Below, piece after piece: positions 24,001 through 36,809 of a DNA stretch of 64,000 nucleotides. Position numbers and translations under genes: made by a program. The notes beneath the pieces were generated by a model. It did not search any database. It was not told where the DNA came from and saw only the letters and a program-made list of their open reading frames with translations. The stretch is from Platycarya strobilacea (Eukaryota; Streptophyta; Magnoliopsida; Fagales; Juglandaceae), in assembly GCA_036898215.1 (NCBI GenBank), contig CM072550.1:47307746-47371745 (forward strand). Reading direction: 5' to 3'. Position 1 is the first letter of the stretch. Every line of letters begins with the position of its first letter.

Positions 24001-27000
24001 GTTTTATTTTGGAACTTTTTTGGCCATATAGAAACATAGTCTGCAAATAACTCAGCCTTCAAGATATCACTATGTAACTGGGCAACACCGTTTACCTACA
24101 GAGGGGTAGCCAAGAATAAATTACTAAAATTTTCAAAAGAAGAATTAAGATCAATGGAAGAAAGATTAGATCAATAGAGCAAAGAGTGTATTCCATAGCC
24201 AACAATATGGGATATAATCTGTGGATTTTCAAACAATGGACCTCTTACCGTATGTGCAGAAACTACGCAAAGATTTGCCATTCGCACTACTGGCTTTTGG
24301 GGATTATCATCCACAATGCAAATACCGGAAAGCTTACTTTCAAGGTCAGTCCGTGTCTTACGTATCATTGCAATGAACTGCATGGCATTTGCAATTCAGG
24401 AGTCAACATACAAATATTATATATGAAATCGACAGTAGGGAGGAAGTAAGCAATATACTCTCTTATCAATTTCTTCTATGATCTCCATATGGCGAGGAAG
24501 AAGCTTCCACATCACAGCTGATGACCATTTCTCAAGAGCTTCTGGAAGGACTGTGTGATTGGTGTAGGCAATAGTCCTGGTTCAATCATTTCAATCAGTT
24601 CATGTATAAAATTGATCTACAAACAAAACTGCACTGCAAACAGGGGCAGAACCACATAGGGGCTAAGCCGCCGCCCCCCCGGGAAAACAAAATTAAATTT
24701 TAAAGATGTTTTTATAAAGTAGACTATATAGAAAGTTATTATTTAGCCCCCCTAAATTATTTTTTTGTAACTTGGCCCCCCCAAACCAGATTTTCTGATT
24801 CTGCCCGACTGCAAACATGCTGAAGGATCAGAAAGAAGGTTGTGCTGCAACAACCCCAGTTAAAAACATTCGAACAAACATAAAGCTCAATGGACCTTGT
24901 TGTGATATCCCAAGCTTCATCCCATCCAAGTCCTTCATGATCCATTAGTAATCGCATCAGCTCTGGAATCGAAAGTGTAGGATGAGTATCATTCAGTTGC
25001 ACTGCAACCTTGCTAGGAAACTCAGACCATTGCCATGATCCCTTCCCTAGTTTCCTCTCCTTAAATCTGAATATAATGTCCTGCAATTCGCCAAAATATT
25101 AGAGCCAAACACATAAAAAACCGCATAGAATTATCACTGAATACAAGGAAAACTAATTTCCAAAATTCCAACTAGAAGGTTGTCCTTGCCAACATCAGAG
25201 TTAAGTTCTCAAGGCATCCGTTATGCACTACAAATTTGCATCATCTGAGTAGAATCCCCTGATATCACAATTTAAATGTTTTGGCCTCCATTAATTTTTT
25301 ATGTTTAAGAGAGGTTATCTCATACATCTTCATGCACTATAACCAACATAATATGAGTTTGTATCTCTGTCTCAGAAGTTTTTTTTTTTTTTTTGCAAGC
25401 ATCTCACCCTTAGATAAATGGTTTCTTCTTACTTTGTAATTAGGTTACTAGGACAATTTAGAAGAAAGAATGTCAGGTCAGCACAGTTGAAACGAGAAAA
25501 GTCATAGCAATTAGAATAAAGAATGATTTAAAAAGAAGAAATTAGATAACCTGAAGTGATGCACTACAAAGAAAGAATTGTTGCTTCAGCCGTAAGAGCT
25601 TTCCATTTTCTGTGGCATCCCCAGGATATAGAACAGCACAAATCTGCAAACGAAGAATTTGACACCAATCCATTTCAGGACAGCAGAAAGAAACATGTGT
25701 GAGTGCTAACAATAGCATCCTTAAATAAGAGTAGCTTTTGCCAGCATATTAATCAATTCAAGATCTCGTCATAATTATAGATTTAATAAAAAAAAAACCA
25801 AAACTTCCAGCAAAATGAGAAAGGCAAAGGCTTACTACAGCACAAAACTTATTTCTTACAAACTAAATGGCAGCTGCTCTTTTTTACAAGGGTTTGGTCC
25901 ACAAGTGCTTCCTAGACAAATATTTTCATTAAAATAAAATTAGTAATCAATTATCCCATCAATTCAGGAATCAGTACGGTTGTGCAACTGTCTCTTCTTT
26001 TGGTGGGGCAATTATATTTTTTCATTACAAACAGTAATTGAAACCAACCTGTTGAGCTTGAGAATGAAGCTGTGCAGCGGCTTCATGTTGTCCATCATTA
26101 AACTGGAATAAGTTGAAATCCTCGGCACAAGCTTTTGCTTCCCAGAGACGAAGACTAATAGTATTCTTGGTTTTGTATCCTGGAATTGGCACATCATAAG
26201 CTAGAGCTTGCACCACCTCTCCACCTACCCATTTTCGGCTGTAATACACAGATATATCATCAGTGAGCTTAGTTTATTATATTTCCATGTTTGGTTACCA
26301 AGAATTTTGAAAGTTTTTGAGATGCATTGTTTATTGGGTTTTGAGAAAGAGAGAAAGATCTGAATAAAAATCCTTTTGAAAACAAATTTTGCATGGGGGT
26401 TTGTGAAAGTGGATAGGTATTATTGAAAACTTGTTTGACTATAATTTTTTTAAGAGTGGCTTTTGTTTTGGTGGTTGTAAAGTTTGTTTCGATTTTTGTG
26501 TTTGAGTAATGATTGGATGAAAAGTGGAAATACAACTCTTTTTGAGATTTGAAGATGTTTGACTGGAAATTTTCAAACTTTCTTAATAAATTTGTAACTG
26601 AAGATGGCCCAAAAATGTGTTCAGAAGGTGAACTTGCTTATTTTTAGAGCAACCAAGTTGCATATAAATTTGGAAAAGAAATTCATCCTTAGTGTATGAT
26701 TTTTGGTCCACAAAACGTCATAACTAGACTACAATATGTGTGTGTGTGTGTGTGTATATATATATTAACTAAGAATTAATTCTCCAACTTACGATCCATC
26801 AGGATTAACGTCAACGTGGCCAAAGAATCTGACAGGATAGACTATGTCATGCCTAACAACTTCCCATGGACTAAACTTCTGCATAATTTTCAAAAAGAGT
26901 GTCATGAGCATTCCACCAATTACAAACTATTTGACAGAATCTGCAGGTTAAATCAAACCTCAAGCCAATCCTCGGCACTTTCTACTTGGCCCTCCTTGGT

Positions 27001-29226
27001 GATCCGCTGCTTGAATAGTCCATATCTATACCTCAAACCATACCCCCATGCAGGCAAATTTAATGTTGCCATTGAGTCTAGAAAACATGAAGCAAGCCTT
27101 CCAAGACCACCATTTCCTAGAGATGCATCTTTCTCCTACAGAGATTCATTTCTGATGACCATAAACCTATTGCATGTAAAACTAAATAAAACTATTCTAG
27201 AGGAATCAGGGCCAGCTCAATATATATTGAGGCCTAAGACAAAATTTAAGTGAGTCATTCATAATTATATATAATATAATAAAATATAAAATATTATATG
27301 AAAATAAAATGAAACTTTATTTAAATCTTTACATAAATCTTTTTTTAAATTTATATTTAATAAGATAATTTATATGAAATGAGGCCTTAACACAAGTTTT
27401 GTACCTCAATTTAGCATAATCTTTATAAAATTATTTAAAAATATAAATAATTCATTGTATTAAATATTAAATTTAGTATTATGAGGCCTTGTACAAATTA
27501 AAAAAAATAAAAACTATTTAAATTTTATTTAATGAGATGGTTTTTTATTTTTTTTAAAAACAACTCAAAAGAAAAATATTTAATCACTTTTATTTTTAGG
27601 GGCCTCGCGGTTAAGCCGGCCCTGAGAGGAATCAGATTTATGTTTTGGGCGTTTGGGATGATGCAATATGATTATTAATTATGCCCACAGGGTATTGGTG
27701 CCACTTCCTTTCCTCTCTCCATGTTGATGAGAGGAGAAAATCTTAAATATGTGGAATGCTAAGGCTTCCATATTCACAAGAAAATTAGAAAAAAGGGGTG
27801 ACATTACTGATTTTTGTGCCAAGGATTATCCACAACCGGATAAGACCAGTTGCATCTCATTACCAACTAGAATTGTAAAAGTGTTTCGCTACTTATAAGC
27901 TAGTGTGTAAATACACCAACTTAGTAATTACTACAGGAACCATTACAATTATTAAAAAAAAAAAATCAAAACAATTTTTTTTTAATCCCAGCTGAAGTGG
28001 TAGGCTTCTACATTAATGTTGTGTTCGATGCCTTAATGAACAGATTTACAAAAATAATTGTTTCATTGTAAAATCCTCCATATTGTTGAACAGAATGCAT
28101 AGAAAGAGGCTCCATAAAACAAATCTTACTTGTTCTTTTGCGCTTAATTACTGGAGAAAAAGGAAAACTACCTGCTCAGTTATTTCCTCAAGTTCATGCC
28201 CCAACTTTTTCAGAGCATCACCATATGCATCTTGAATGTTCAGATTCCCAATAGCATTAGTCAAAGCTCGTCCTTGGAGATACTCCATGGATAAGTAGTA
28301 TGTTTGTTTGGGATCAACTTTGTGAAAATGACGGTAGGTCTCATTCCATTGCTGTAAAGTGATTAACAATGAACAGAAACACAATTAGTCCAGGTTTTTG
28401 GATAACTAGATAAAAGTAACCCAATACTTAGTGCTGAGAATGGACATAATCATTAGAGTAAACTCAAAACCAGCTGCAAACTTCCTTCGTTTCACTCTAG
28501 AAATTTCAATGGTATTATCCTATTATTAACAATATAAGATGACAATTTACACATAAACGTGACATCAACATACAATTAGAATCCAAGAACTTATTCACAA
28601 CGCAGAGGTCAAAACTTCACCAAGAGTACTTTCAGATTTTGTAATATGGAAATATATTGAGCATTCGATTGAAACAAATGACATAATGCTATAGTCAAAT
28701 GATTACGGACTAGACTTTAAAGCACCATGCCATGCAGCAATATCCATAACAGAGTCTCCATGCTCGTTTTGAGTTGTTTCTCCTACGCTAATATAGGCTA
28801 AATGCTTGAATTTATATATGATATAAAGATATACTCAAAAGGCGAAAATGACAATACAAACAGAGGTAGCACCTATACAAGCTATCACAAAAGGGAGTTC
28901 GAAAATACATCTATAAAACTAACACTACGTACACGAAGAAAGCAGACTTGAATGCAATTTAGGAATTAAATCTCCCTAACTATAATAGAAGCAAAAAGGT
29001 TCAGAAATCGTACTTGTACAAGACGATCGCGAACGCTCTTAGCCGTCGCGTAGTACGCTTGCTCCGGCTCGAACTTGAAAGGAGAGAAATGAGGGTTGAA
29101 CTGCGCGTGGTAACTGATATTTGAAGCGATGTCAGCTGGCTCCTCGGCCAGAGGCTGCGCCACGGCAGGGATTTTAGCCGAAACGTCATAAGCGGGGGAA
29201 CCATGAGCTTCTTCGGTAGTCGCCAT
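21023..29226 (-). CDS. PHS2: Cytosolic alpha-glucan phosphorylase (H-type)
   Basis: This PLP-dependent enzyme releases glucose-1-phosphate from glucans in the cytosol during starch-derived heteroglycan turnover. Exons in transcription order: 29226-29014, 28351-28172, 27135-26959, 26878-26793, 26238-26049, 25643-25551, 25080-24896, 24576-24459, 24377-24249, 24095-23877, 23762-23559, 23469-23311, 22792-22529, 21787-21597, 21149-21023. All junctions are GT-AG and in phase, giving 844 aa (Arabidopsis PHS2 is 841 as recalled). Exon 13 carries the PLP-lysine motif EASGTSNMKFALNG. Exon 3 carries GNGGLGRLASCFLDS, and exons 10-11 carry the NKTNGITPRRWL and QVKRIHEYKRQ motifs. The plastid isoform's transit peptide and central 80-residue insertion are absent, which supports the cytosolic form. 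It starts MATTEEAHGS; in-frame codons upstream include another ATG (29430), but homology begins only after residue 30. The exons are intact. Confidence 0.97.
23000..23196. repeat. MITE in PHS2 intron 12
   Basis: TTCTACTTATCATCCTCA...ACACCACAT on the left pairs with ATGTGGTGTAGTG...GGATGATGAGCAGCAAAGC on the right. The ends match the copy at 10938-11107. Flanking TAA/TTA trinucleotides are compatible with a PIF/Harbinger-type target but too short to be decisive. Confidence 0.6.
24643..24807. mobile_element. 165-bp Mutator-type MITE in PHS2 intron 7
   Basis: It is flanked by the exact ten-base duplication ACTGCAAACA (24633-24642 and 24808-24817). Inverted ends are GGGGCAGAACCA on the left and, as reverse complement, CGGGCAGAATCA on the right. 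Internal sequence has C-tracts (CCGCCCCCCC, GGCCCCCCC). The termini resemble those of the 1.27-kb element in MAC5 intron 1, so both probably belong to one family. Confidence 0.85.
27207..27624. mobile_element. 418-bp hAT MITE in PHS2 intron 2
   Basis: The termini CAGGGCCAGCTCAA and (reverse complement of the right end) CAGGGCCGGCTTAA are inverted, and each continues into GAGGCC. The flanks are a perfect eight-base duplication, AGAGGAAT, at 27199-27206 and 27625-27632. Eight-base duplication with CAGGG ends is the hAT signature. The inside is AT-rich with no transposase. Confidence 0.9.
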
Positions 29227-29504
29227 GTCTATCGCCACTATAGTCTGTAAAACGAAAATTCTAACAATTGAAGGACAACCGTATATCAAATAAAGGTAAC
29301 GAAATACACTGAACTGAGTCTTGTAGTTGTAGAGCTTACAATTGCGAAAAAAACGAAAGAAGATAGTCTGGAATGAAAGCTCAGGCAGAGAGGGCTTAGT
29401 AAACTGAAAAATATCAGAGAGTAGAAGCAAATTGAGGGGGAGATATTTCTTCTTTTCAGGTATAGTCCGACAGAGAGAGAATATGCGAGGATCTATGATA
29501 TTAA

Positions 29505-29560
29505 AGGGGAAATGGATAAAGAGAGATAGAAAGAGAGTGAAAAGAGAGGGTTGGAGCGTT
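29505..29560 (-). promoter_or_regulatory. CT-rich leader upstream of PHS2
   Basis: On the minus strand this is a C/T-rich tract (plus strand GAGAGATAGAAAGAGAGTG). Such tracts are common in plant 5' UTRs and core promoters. It lies about 280-330 bases upstream of the ATG. There is no direct proof of function. Confidence 0.35.
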
Positions 29561-30788
29561 TGGAGGAAAAGAAAAGAAAAATATCAGGGATGGAGAAGAC
29601 AGGGATTGAAACGAAAGTGAATAACAATCACATGGGAATGGAGCCAAATAGAGTACGTTGCGTATGGCATGGAAAGGTGGTAGACATGGCATCGCACGCT
29701 TGGTTGAAGATCGGGCAGAATACACGTGGTGACATTCAATTTAAAGCGCGAACAACGAGAGTGAATCTGAGCTGACAGCTGATGACAAAAAGTTAGTTCG
29801 ACCTCGTGACACCTGTGAATGGATTAACGGAGCAGAATAGTCTTTCATTTTTTTGCCAAATTAATTTCATTAATCTAAAAAGACCGAAGAGAAAATATGA
29901 TTTCCAACCATCGTCTTAAAATAAAAAATAAAAATGATTTTATTTGGGATTGATTTTGTAGACCCTACTCAAATCTTATAAGAGCACACCATATTATAAA
30001 AAGATAAAAATAAAATGTATGTTAAAAAACAAATGATGAAACCACTATTAAAAATGGTTAAATTTTCACTAGAAGTGATGATGGAGATAAATACACTACT
30101 ACTTTTTATTTTGAATTATTTAGTGAATAAGTCTATGATCCTTCGTTCAAAATCACAAATTAGAAAATACAATGATATAAGATAGCAGCTAATATCTAAG
30201 TTGAGTCGTCAATAGTAGGTGGTGGTAGCAATAAAGAATCTTTCTCTTCTATCTTATTTTCCTCTCCAGGTTAGACGACTTCCAACCCTCCCAACATTTC
30301 ATTTTTCCCCATGAGAGGTGGAGGTTTGGAGCTTCAACTCCAACCTCTTCCTTCCACCTGATCCCTCTTTGCTTTTCCTTTAATGCTTTCTCTTTTATTC
30401 CTATTATTTTTCCTCAAGTCTTTTGCCAATAGCGTCGACCTTAGTTGATCTCCTGTTTTCCAATATCCTCCGACCGGCAAGCGTGGCTTCTTCAGCTCCT
30501 CCAGCCGCCGATTTCCCTACCCATGAAGAAAACCGCAATTTGACTCAAAGCGTGGGTCGAACGCACGACTCATGGCTCAAGCATCTCCAACTTGTAGTCG
30601 CAGTTTGGAGTGGTTTTTCATACCACGCACAACCCCATTGTTATCATATAGCTCAGATCCTCCCGATCTGACCATTCATTTTCCTTTCAGAATACTCTTT
30701 ATAATCTATAACTATCTTTATAAAAGATGACATATGATAAAACTAGGTTATTGTTAATAATAATTAGAATAAAAAATATAATTTTAAA

Positions 30789-31190
30789 GTGTTATATTTA
30801 TGAAACTATAATTATTTTAAAAGTAATATTCTATTATAAATTGTTGTAACTTTCAAGTTTGATTTTTTTTTCTTACATATAAAGAAATAAATCGATCCGA
30901 AACTCCACTTAAATGTATTATTTCAATCTTTATATTGTTTCATCAAAATAAACTGTCTTATAAATCATTTCGAATTTCTCTCATTCATACATTTGAAGTG
31001 TTATGTTTATGGAGTGATAATCTTTTTAAAAATAATGATTTATTATGAACTGTTGTAACTTTTAAATTTCATTTTTTTATTACATATAAAGATATAAACC
31101 GATTCAAGACTCCATCTAAAGGCATTATTTCAATCTTCATATTGTTTTGCTAAATAAACTGTGCTATAAATCGTTCTATAAACAATCTGC
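30789..31190. repeat. Tandem duplication, about 209-bp unit
   Basis: The block starting GTGTTATATTTATGAAACTA at 30789 recurs at 30998 as GTGTTATGTTTATGGAGTGA. The common order is TTGTTGTAACTTT, TTACATATAAAGA, GACTCCA or AACTCCA, TTATTTCAATCTT and AAATAAACTGT. Divergence between copies is clear, so the duplication is old. Confidence 0.75.
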
Positions 31191-31323
31191 ACTTTGGGCA
31201 AATTAAAGGCTCGTAATTTTTGAAAATAGATTTCATTTAATATATAATAATTTATCTCCCACTTTATAATTATAAATACCATTTCTTAAATATACACTCA
31301 CATTATTTTTATAATAATATTTA

Positions 31324-31640
31324 AGAGATATTTAGAAAAGTTTTTCATCTCATCTCGTCTCATTTTCTTTCCGAACATCATTCGAATACAAATGTTTTTA
31401 AACTAATCATTATAATTTTTTTAAACGTTTTAAATAAAAAACAGTTCAAAATTTTCAAATATCAAAATAAAAATAATATTAAAAAAAATTATATTCTAAA
31501 AATGTTTTTTATGTAACTTTTTCTCTTTTATTTCTCAAAACTCAATAAATACATAACTTAAACTATTTCTCTATTATCCATAAACCATCATATTACCATA
31601 CACAAATCTTTATTTTCATCTCATTTTCATGCATTCCCTA
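31324..31640. repeat. MITE-like repeat, inverted copy
   Basis: AAAGTTTTTCATCTCATCTC and TCTCATTTTC at the left, and AACAGTTCAAAATTTTCAAA inside, are reverse-oriented counterparts of the words GAGATGA and TTTGAGAAAGTT seen in the copies at 5074 and 5486. Boundaries are approximate. Confidence 0.4.
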
Positions 31641-32136
31641 AGTGGTTTTAAATTGAGAGTTTTCTATAAAATAATATTATTTTACTAAATTATTTTATAA
31701 AAGATTTTAATATTAAAATAAAATTATGTAAAGAATTATAAAAATGGTCAAATATATATCGGCTTCCTTCATAAAATATAAGACTTACCGGTCATTTTCT
31801 TAAGCAAAAATCAATTGGGTTTTGAAAAGTTTTAATATGGCATGTCATTTTTTCTAATATAAGAAACATTAACTTCTAAAATTAGAACCCATTTTCAATG
31901 GAGTGGCATACTTGTATTAATTGATCGAAAAATAAGTTGCAAAATAATTATAAATGACTTAAGGGTGTATCAATACAATTTTCCTTTTAAGGAAAAAAAA
32001 GTCTCAAATACATCAACATCATATACTATTTAAATATATTTTATTTATTTATTTGATAAACAACTTTCATTAAAAACAATCACATATAGTTTACATCAAA
32101 CCACATAGTGTGGTGAATAAAAGTAGGAACATGCTC

Positions 32137-32691
32137 CTACCAAATATTAATCTCATTAACAAGTTGAGCATGCTTAGTCAGTGACTGCACAACCCCACTT
32201 CTCCATCTAGAAACATGCTTGATCTGGGCTTGTGGAAATAGAGTCAGTAGCTGTCGTGCTTTAGCAATCAAGTTTCCATCTAATGCATAAGAATTTGCGG
32301 CATCACCAAAGTCAAGTTCTTGAACCAGCAACATACAATCAGATTCTACAATAATGCTCGGCAATCCAAGTAGCAAGCAAAGTTGCAACCCCCGTAAGGA
32401 AGCAAGGAACTCAATGGAGGCAGGCCCATGAACCTCGGAAACTATAATAGTTGCCATAACAACGTCATCCCGATCATTGCAAAGGACCACACGAACTCTA
32501 GCCTTTCTCAAGTCTTCGAAGATAGCACCATCAATATTAAGTTTGAAACTGCCCAAAGGAGGAGGCTGCCATTTAAATAAAGCCCGACTTTCAATAGTGT
32601 AGTCCACTCGAACTTCATCGTAAGATTTATGTAGAGACAACGCATGGGCAGCACTTTTCATGGGATCCAAAACAATCTTTTCCATTTGCAT
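32137..32691 (-). pseudogene. LINE RNase H domain (RVT_3)
   Basis: A 184-codon open stretch shows the plant LINE RNase H pattern: KLNIDGAIF (first Asp), HGPASIEFLASLRGLQLCL (Glu) and IIVESDCMLLVQEL (second Asp), then a conserved C-terminal Trp-containing segment. It is the most intact part of the element. Upstream, near 32880-32925, the remains of the zinc-binding CNFC...ED..HA motif can be read. It could be mistaken for a host ribonuclease-H-like gene, but its position before the LINE tail argues against that. Confidence 0.8.
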
Positions 32692-33266
32692 TTTACTGCA
32701 TCTGATTCTAAACCATAATTCCTAACTCAAAACAATAAAGATAATGAAATCAAAAACACTTTCAGTATGAAAAACAAAACTTACAATCTCTAAATAGTCC
32801 GTTTGGACTAGAAAAGAATGGATACAAAGTAGGTGTTTCAATCATACATCATGGAAAAGAGATTAAGGCATGGGTAATATCTTCACCTTGTTGTTTGCAA
32901 AAATTGCAAGCATCCTCCAAGTCCACCTTTTTACTATGCAAATTATGCAAAGTAGGAAAAATACCCTTACATGCCTTCCAGACAAAAATTCTAATTATGC
33001 AAATTAAGCAAAGTAAGAACATTCAATTTCCATAAGCATTTCCACAATGGCTTGTCTTGTTCGACGACTGAGCTTTCACCACAATTATTGCATCAGATGA
33101 TTGGATTAGTCTATAGTTGCTTTTTACGCTAAATTGCTCATTAGGTTCCAGCCCCCATATCCCTTTATCAAGAGCAAAAATAGTAGGTAATCTAAGTTGG
33201 AGAACATTTCAAACCACATTTGGAATGAAGAGAGCTTGGACAACCGGAATCTTCCATGACCTTGTT

Positions 33267-34091
33267 TAAGGCTATATAAAAAGGGGACCAGACCGGTAGA
33301 CCAGACTGGATTGAATGAAATTCGGCCTGGTCTGGTCTAATTTATATATGGATCAAATAATTCTGATTCGGTCCCCGTCCAGGGGATTTTTCCCCCTGGA
33401 CCAGATCGAACCCTACCATACTTTATATATATATATATGTATATATAAATAATAGTATATAAATTATAGTATTAATATTAATATAAATTAATATAATAAC
33501 ATATGAATATATAATAACATACTAATATATAATATATACTCTTATAATATTAACATATTATAATATATAGTAATTGACTAGTTGTAATATAAAAATATAA
33601 ATTATAGTATATTTATATAGAGTATTAGTAATAACTTATAAGTAATAAGTGTATTATTATTATTTAATATATTATTACTAATTTATCACTATTTACTAAT
33701 ATATAAATATATAATATACTTATGTAATAATGTTATTAGTAATATTTTTTTCCTATTTTTTATTTAGATTAATTTTCTTTTGTCATTTTTTTTAAGAGTA
33801 AGTTTTTTTAATATTTTTTGGCTTAAACCTGTGATAAATATATAAATTGGGCAGAAAATAATTAAATTTGGGCCAAAAAAATATTTGAACCTTTTAAAAT
33901 TTTAGATTAAATTAAGTCCATTAAATCATATGAGATACCCTTAGACCGGACCGGACTGCTCCTAGACTAAATTAGATTGGACTGATATGGATCGAATATG
34001 AGTTCGATCCGGTTCATGGTGAAAAAATTTTTGGACCGAATGAAATCAGTCCACAAATTTCTCGGATCAAACTGGACCATTTACACCCCTA
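33267..34091. mobile_element. hAT-like non-autonomous element nested in LINE
   Basis: The eight-base duplication ACCTTGTT is exact at 33259-33266 and 34092-34099. Terminal sequences TAAGGCTATATAAA and (reverse complement) TAGGGGTGTAAAT are diverged inverted ends. Subterminal regions are rich in GGACCAGACCGG- and GATCGAACC-type words and the core is extremely AT-rich. LINE reading resumes on both sides once the insert and one duplication copy are ignored. Confidence 0.8.
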
Positions 34092-34741
34092 ACCTTGTTG
34101 AACATCCATAAGGGTATCAACTATAATTGTATCATCATAAATTATTGGATCTACACCATAATTTTAGGCCTTAAAACATTGAAACTTGGGACCTAAGGAT
34201 CCTTCCATATGCGGATTTGGTTACCTGAGCCCACCCTAAACCTACTTTGAGCCAGTTTTGCAACCAAAAAACCCTTACCATGCATATATGGGTTTCTCCC
34301 CAATTTTGAATAAAAAAAGAAGACATTAGGAAAATATTTGGCTTTTAAAAGTTTTTTGCATTAAGGAGTGCTCATTTTGTAACAATCACCACCTTTGCTT
34401 AGCGAGCAAAGACATATTAAAAGCAAGTAAGTCCTTGAAGCCCATGCCTCCTCTAAACTTTGAAGCACACAATTTTTTCCAACTAAGCCAATGCACTTTA
34501 TGCTTATCACGATACTATCCCCACCAAAAAGGGGCCATCATCCCTTCCAATTCACAACATAAACACAAATGGAGCAAGAAACAACTCATGGCATATGTTG
34601 GTATAGATAGATCAACAACTTTGATCAAAATCTCTTTACCTCATTGTGAAAGTAACTTTTCTTTCCAACTATAAAATTTTGTCCAAACATATCGCTTGAT
34701 GTCTTCAAATGCTTTAGACTTACCAATAAGAGTAGGTAAGT

Positions 34742-36194
34742 CTAAGTATTTATCATATTGTCAGTAGCTTTTAACCCTCCACAAATACAACAATTGTCTT
34801 TAGTTAGACCATCAACATTCTTTGAAAAGACAACTATTTTATTTAGATTAATATTTTGCCCCAAAGCAGCCTCATATTTGTCCAAAATTGGTTGAATATG
34901 CCTTGTAGTTGCTACATCAGTTTTACAATAAAATACGCTATCATCGACAAAGAGCAAATGGGTGATCATTGGGGCTCCCCTGCATACCCGAACTCCTTGA
35001 ATTTTTTGCTTGCTTTCAACCTTCCTCAAAAGTGTCATACCCTCAGTTCATAGGAGAAAAAAGTAAGGGCTAAAGGATTCTCTTGTAGGTAGCACTAGTC
35101 TGTGGATTGCTCCATTTATCTTAATGAAAAAAGAAAAAATCTGAATACATTATACATGCCATGATTAAATCCACAAAGGAAGAAGCAAAGTCGAGCTTTC
35201 TCATAATTTTCTTTAAGAAAGTCCACTACACACGATCGTATGCTTTGCTTATATCCAACTTGAGTGACATATATCCCTTTTTCCTGTACCATTTCATCCT
35301 TAGATAATTGATCAACTAATAAGAAAGCAAGACATTATTAGTAATCAACCGCCCCCCCACAAAAGCACATCATGTCTTCGAAATAATAGTTGGTAAGAAA
35401 GGTTTCAATCAATTAACAATAACTTTAGATACCAACTTGTAAACCACGTTGCATAAATTAATGGGTCAGAAATTGAAAACTTGTTCACATCTTGTGCTCT
35501 TTGGAATTAAACTGATGATGGTATGATTTAGGTCCCAGGGCAGTGTACCAATGTTAAGAGACTCCAGAAAAGCGGCTATAATTGTACCACCCACAATGTG
35601 CTAATAGGTTTGGTAGAATAAGGCATAGTTTTAAATTTCGTACCGTACCGGAGCAGTGACCGGTATAGAAATTAGGTCTGTTTTGTACCAGTTTATATTT
35701 CGGCTGTACCGACCATATGTACTGGATTTCAGGATTTTATTTTATTTTTTTCATTTTTTGCTATTTTTTTTATCTTAATTTAGACTAAATTATTTACATA
35801 TATATTTATATATATAATTTATGCATATATTGATTATTATTTTGAAATATAATTTATATATTTATTTATATATATAATTTTTTTTTATGTATAAACTATT
35901 CTGAAACGGTATACAAAACGGTATCGATACCGAAATATTTCGTTCCAATGTCTTGATCGGTACGTTTACCAGTATAGTATTCAAAACATTAGAACAAAGC
36001 GACATGCCATCCAAGCTGGATGCCTTAGTGGGATGCATCTGATCCAAAGCGGCCTTAACCTCTGTAACAACGAAATGCATGGTAAGCTGGAAATTCATAT
36101 CAGCAGTGACTCTTTGCTTTACACATTGCAAAACACCATATTGACCACCTTGCAATGAAGAAGTGAACAAAGTTTGGAAATAGTTAGTCACCAA
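34742..36194 (-). pseudogene. LINE reverse transcriptase, interrupted
   Basis: The N-terminal block ALDQMHPTKASSLDGMS is at about 36010-36060. The frame is then cut by the insert at 35625-35989 and resumes with LFYQTY at about 35610, followed by IISLIPKSTRCEQ and PINLCNVVYKLVSK. The catalytic block is FVDDS (usually F/YADD) in 34742-35038. Several stops lie between. Confidence 0.85.
35625..35989. mobile_element. Mutator-like MITE nested in LINE RT
   Basis: Flanks TAGAATAAGGC (35614-35624) and TAGAACAAAGC (35990-36000) are 9 of 11 identical and both correspond to the same LINE codons. The ends ATAGTTTTAAATTTCGTACC and (reverse complement) ATGTTTTGAATACTATACTG are weakly inverted. Subterminal GTACCG/CGGTAC words repeat. 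The superfamily is inferred from the duplication length only. Confidence 0.7.
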
Positions 36195-36809
36195 AGAATC
36201 TCATTAGCACCATCCAGCCAAACCCCCCTCTCATCTTCCAATCGATCAATCGTATTTCATTTATGTCGTTGACTTGCTTGGGTGAGGAAGAAATGTGTAT
36301 TTTGATCTCCCTCCTTTAGCCATTGCAACCGAGATCGTTGTTTCCACATCGTTTATTATGTTTATGCACCTATTTTCTCACATCATTAATTCAGCCAAGA
36401 TATGAAAATAGGGCTCCATTTGCTGTACACCCTCTAATCCCTTTTTAGCTTCCATCACTTTTTTCTTTACATGGCCAAAAATTGTTTTGTTCTAGACTAA
36501 AAGTTGCTCCCCATAACTTTGAATCTTTTGTAAAGCAACCTCCATCTTGCTACCATTTTGAGGCCAATGCCATTCCTTTTCAATAATCATTGCACAATGG
36601 TCTTCACTAACCCACATGGCTTCAAACTGAAATTGCCTTGGATGTTTATTAATAATCGCAAGCAGCTCAGTCTCAAAGAAAATCGGCAAGTGATTAGAAT
36701 GAGCAACATGTCCATGCCTAACCTGAGAATGGGGAAATACTTAACATAACTGATTATTTTCCAAAAAACGATCAAGTCTCTCATATATATTTTGTCTGCC
36801 TTCACAACC

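Larger units (their letters stand above)
29561..32032. other. Intergenic spacer, AT-rich
   Basis: No convincing gene is present. 30229-30690 is less AT-rich and has a short frame (30423-30671) without domain similarity that I recognise. The rest holds a diverged tandem duplication and an inverted copy of the MITE-like family described at 5074. Confidence 0.5.

Noticed and set aside
26816..27253. A 145-aa plus-strand frame
   Set aside because: It is antisense to PHS2 exons 3 and 4 and runs into the hAT MITE.
28966..29430. N-terminal extension of phosphorylase from an upstream in-frame ATG
   Set aside because: The cytosolic family starts near MATTEE; the upstream part is leader-like and does not resemble a transit peptide of the plastid isoform, though that start cannot be excluded formally.
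32137..32691. Stand-alone host RNase H-like gene
   Set aside because: It is continuous in order with LINE endonuclease and RT on the same strand and is followed by the element tail.
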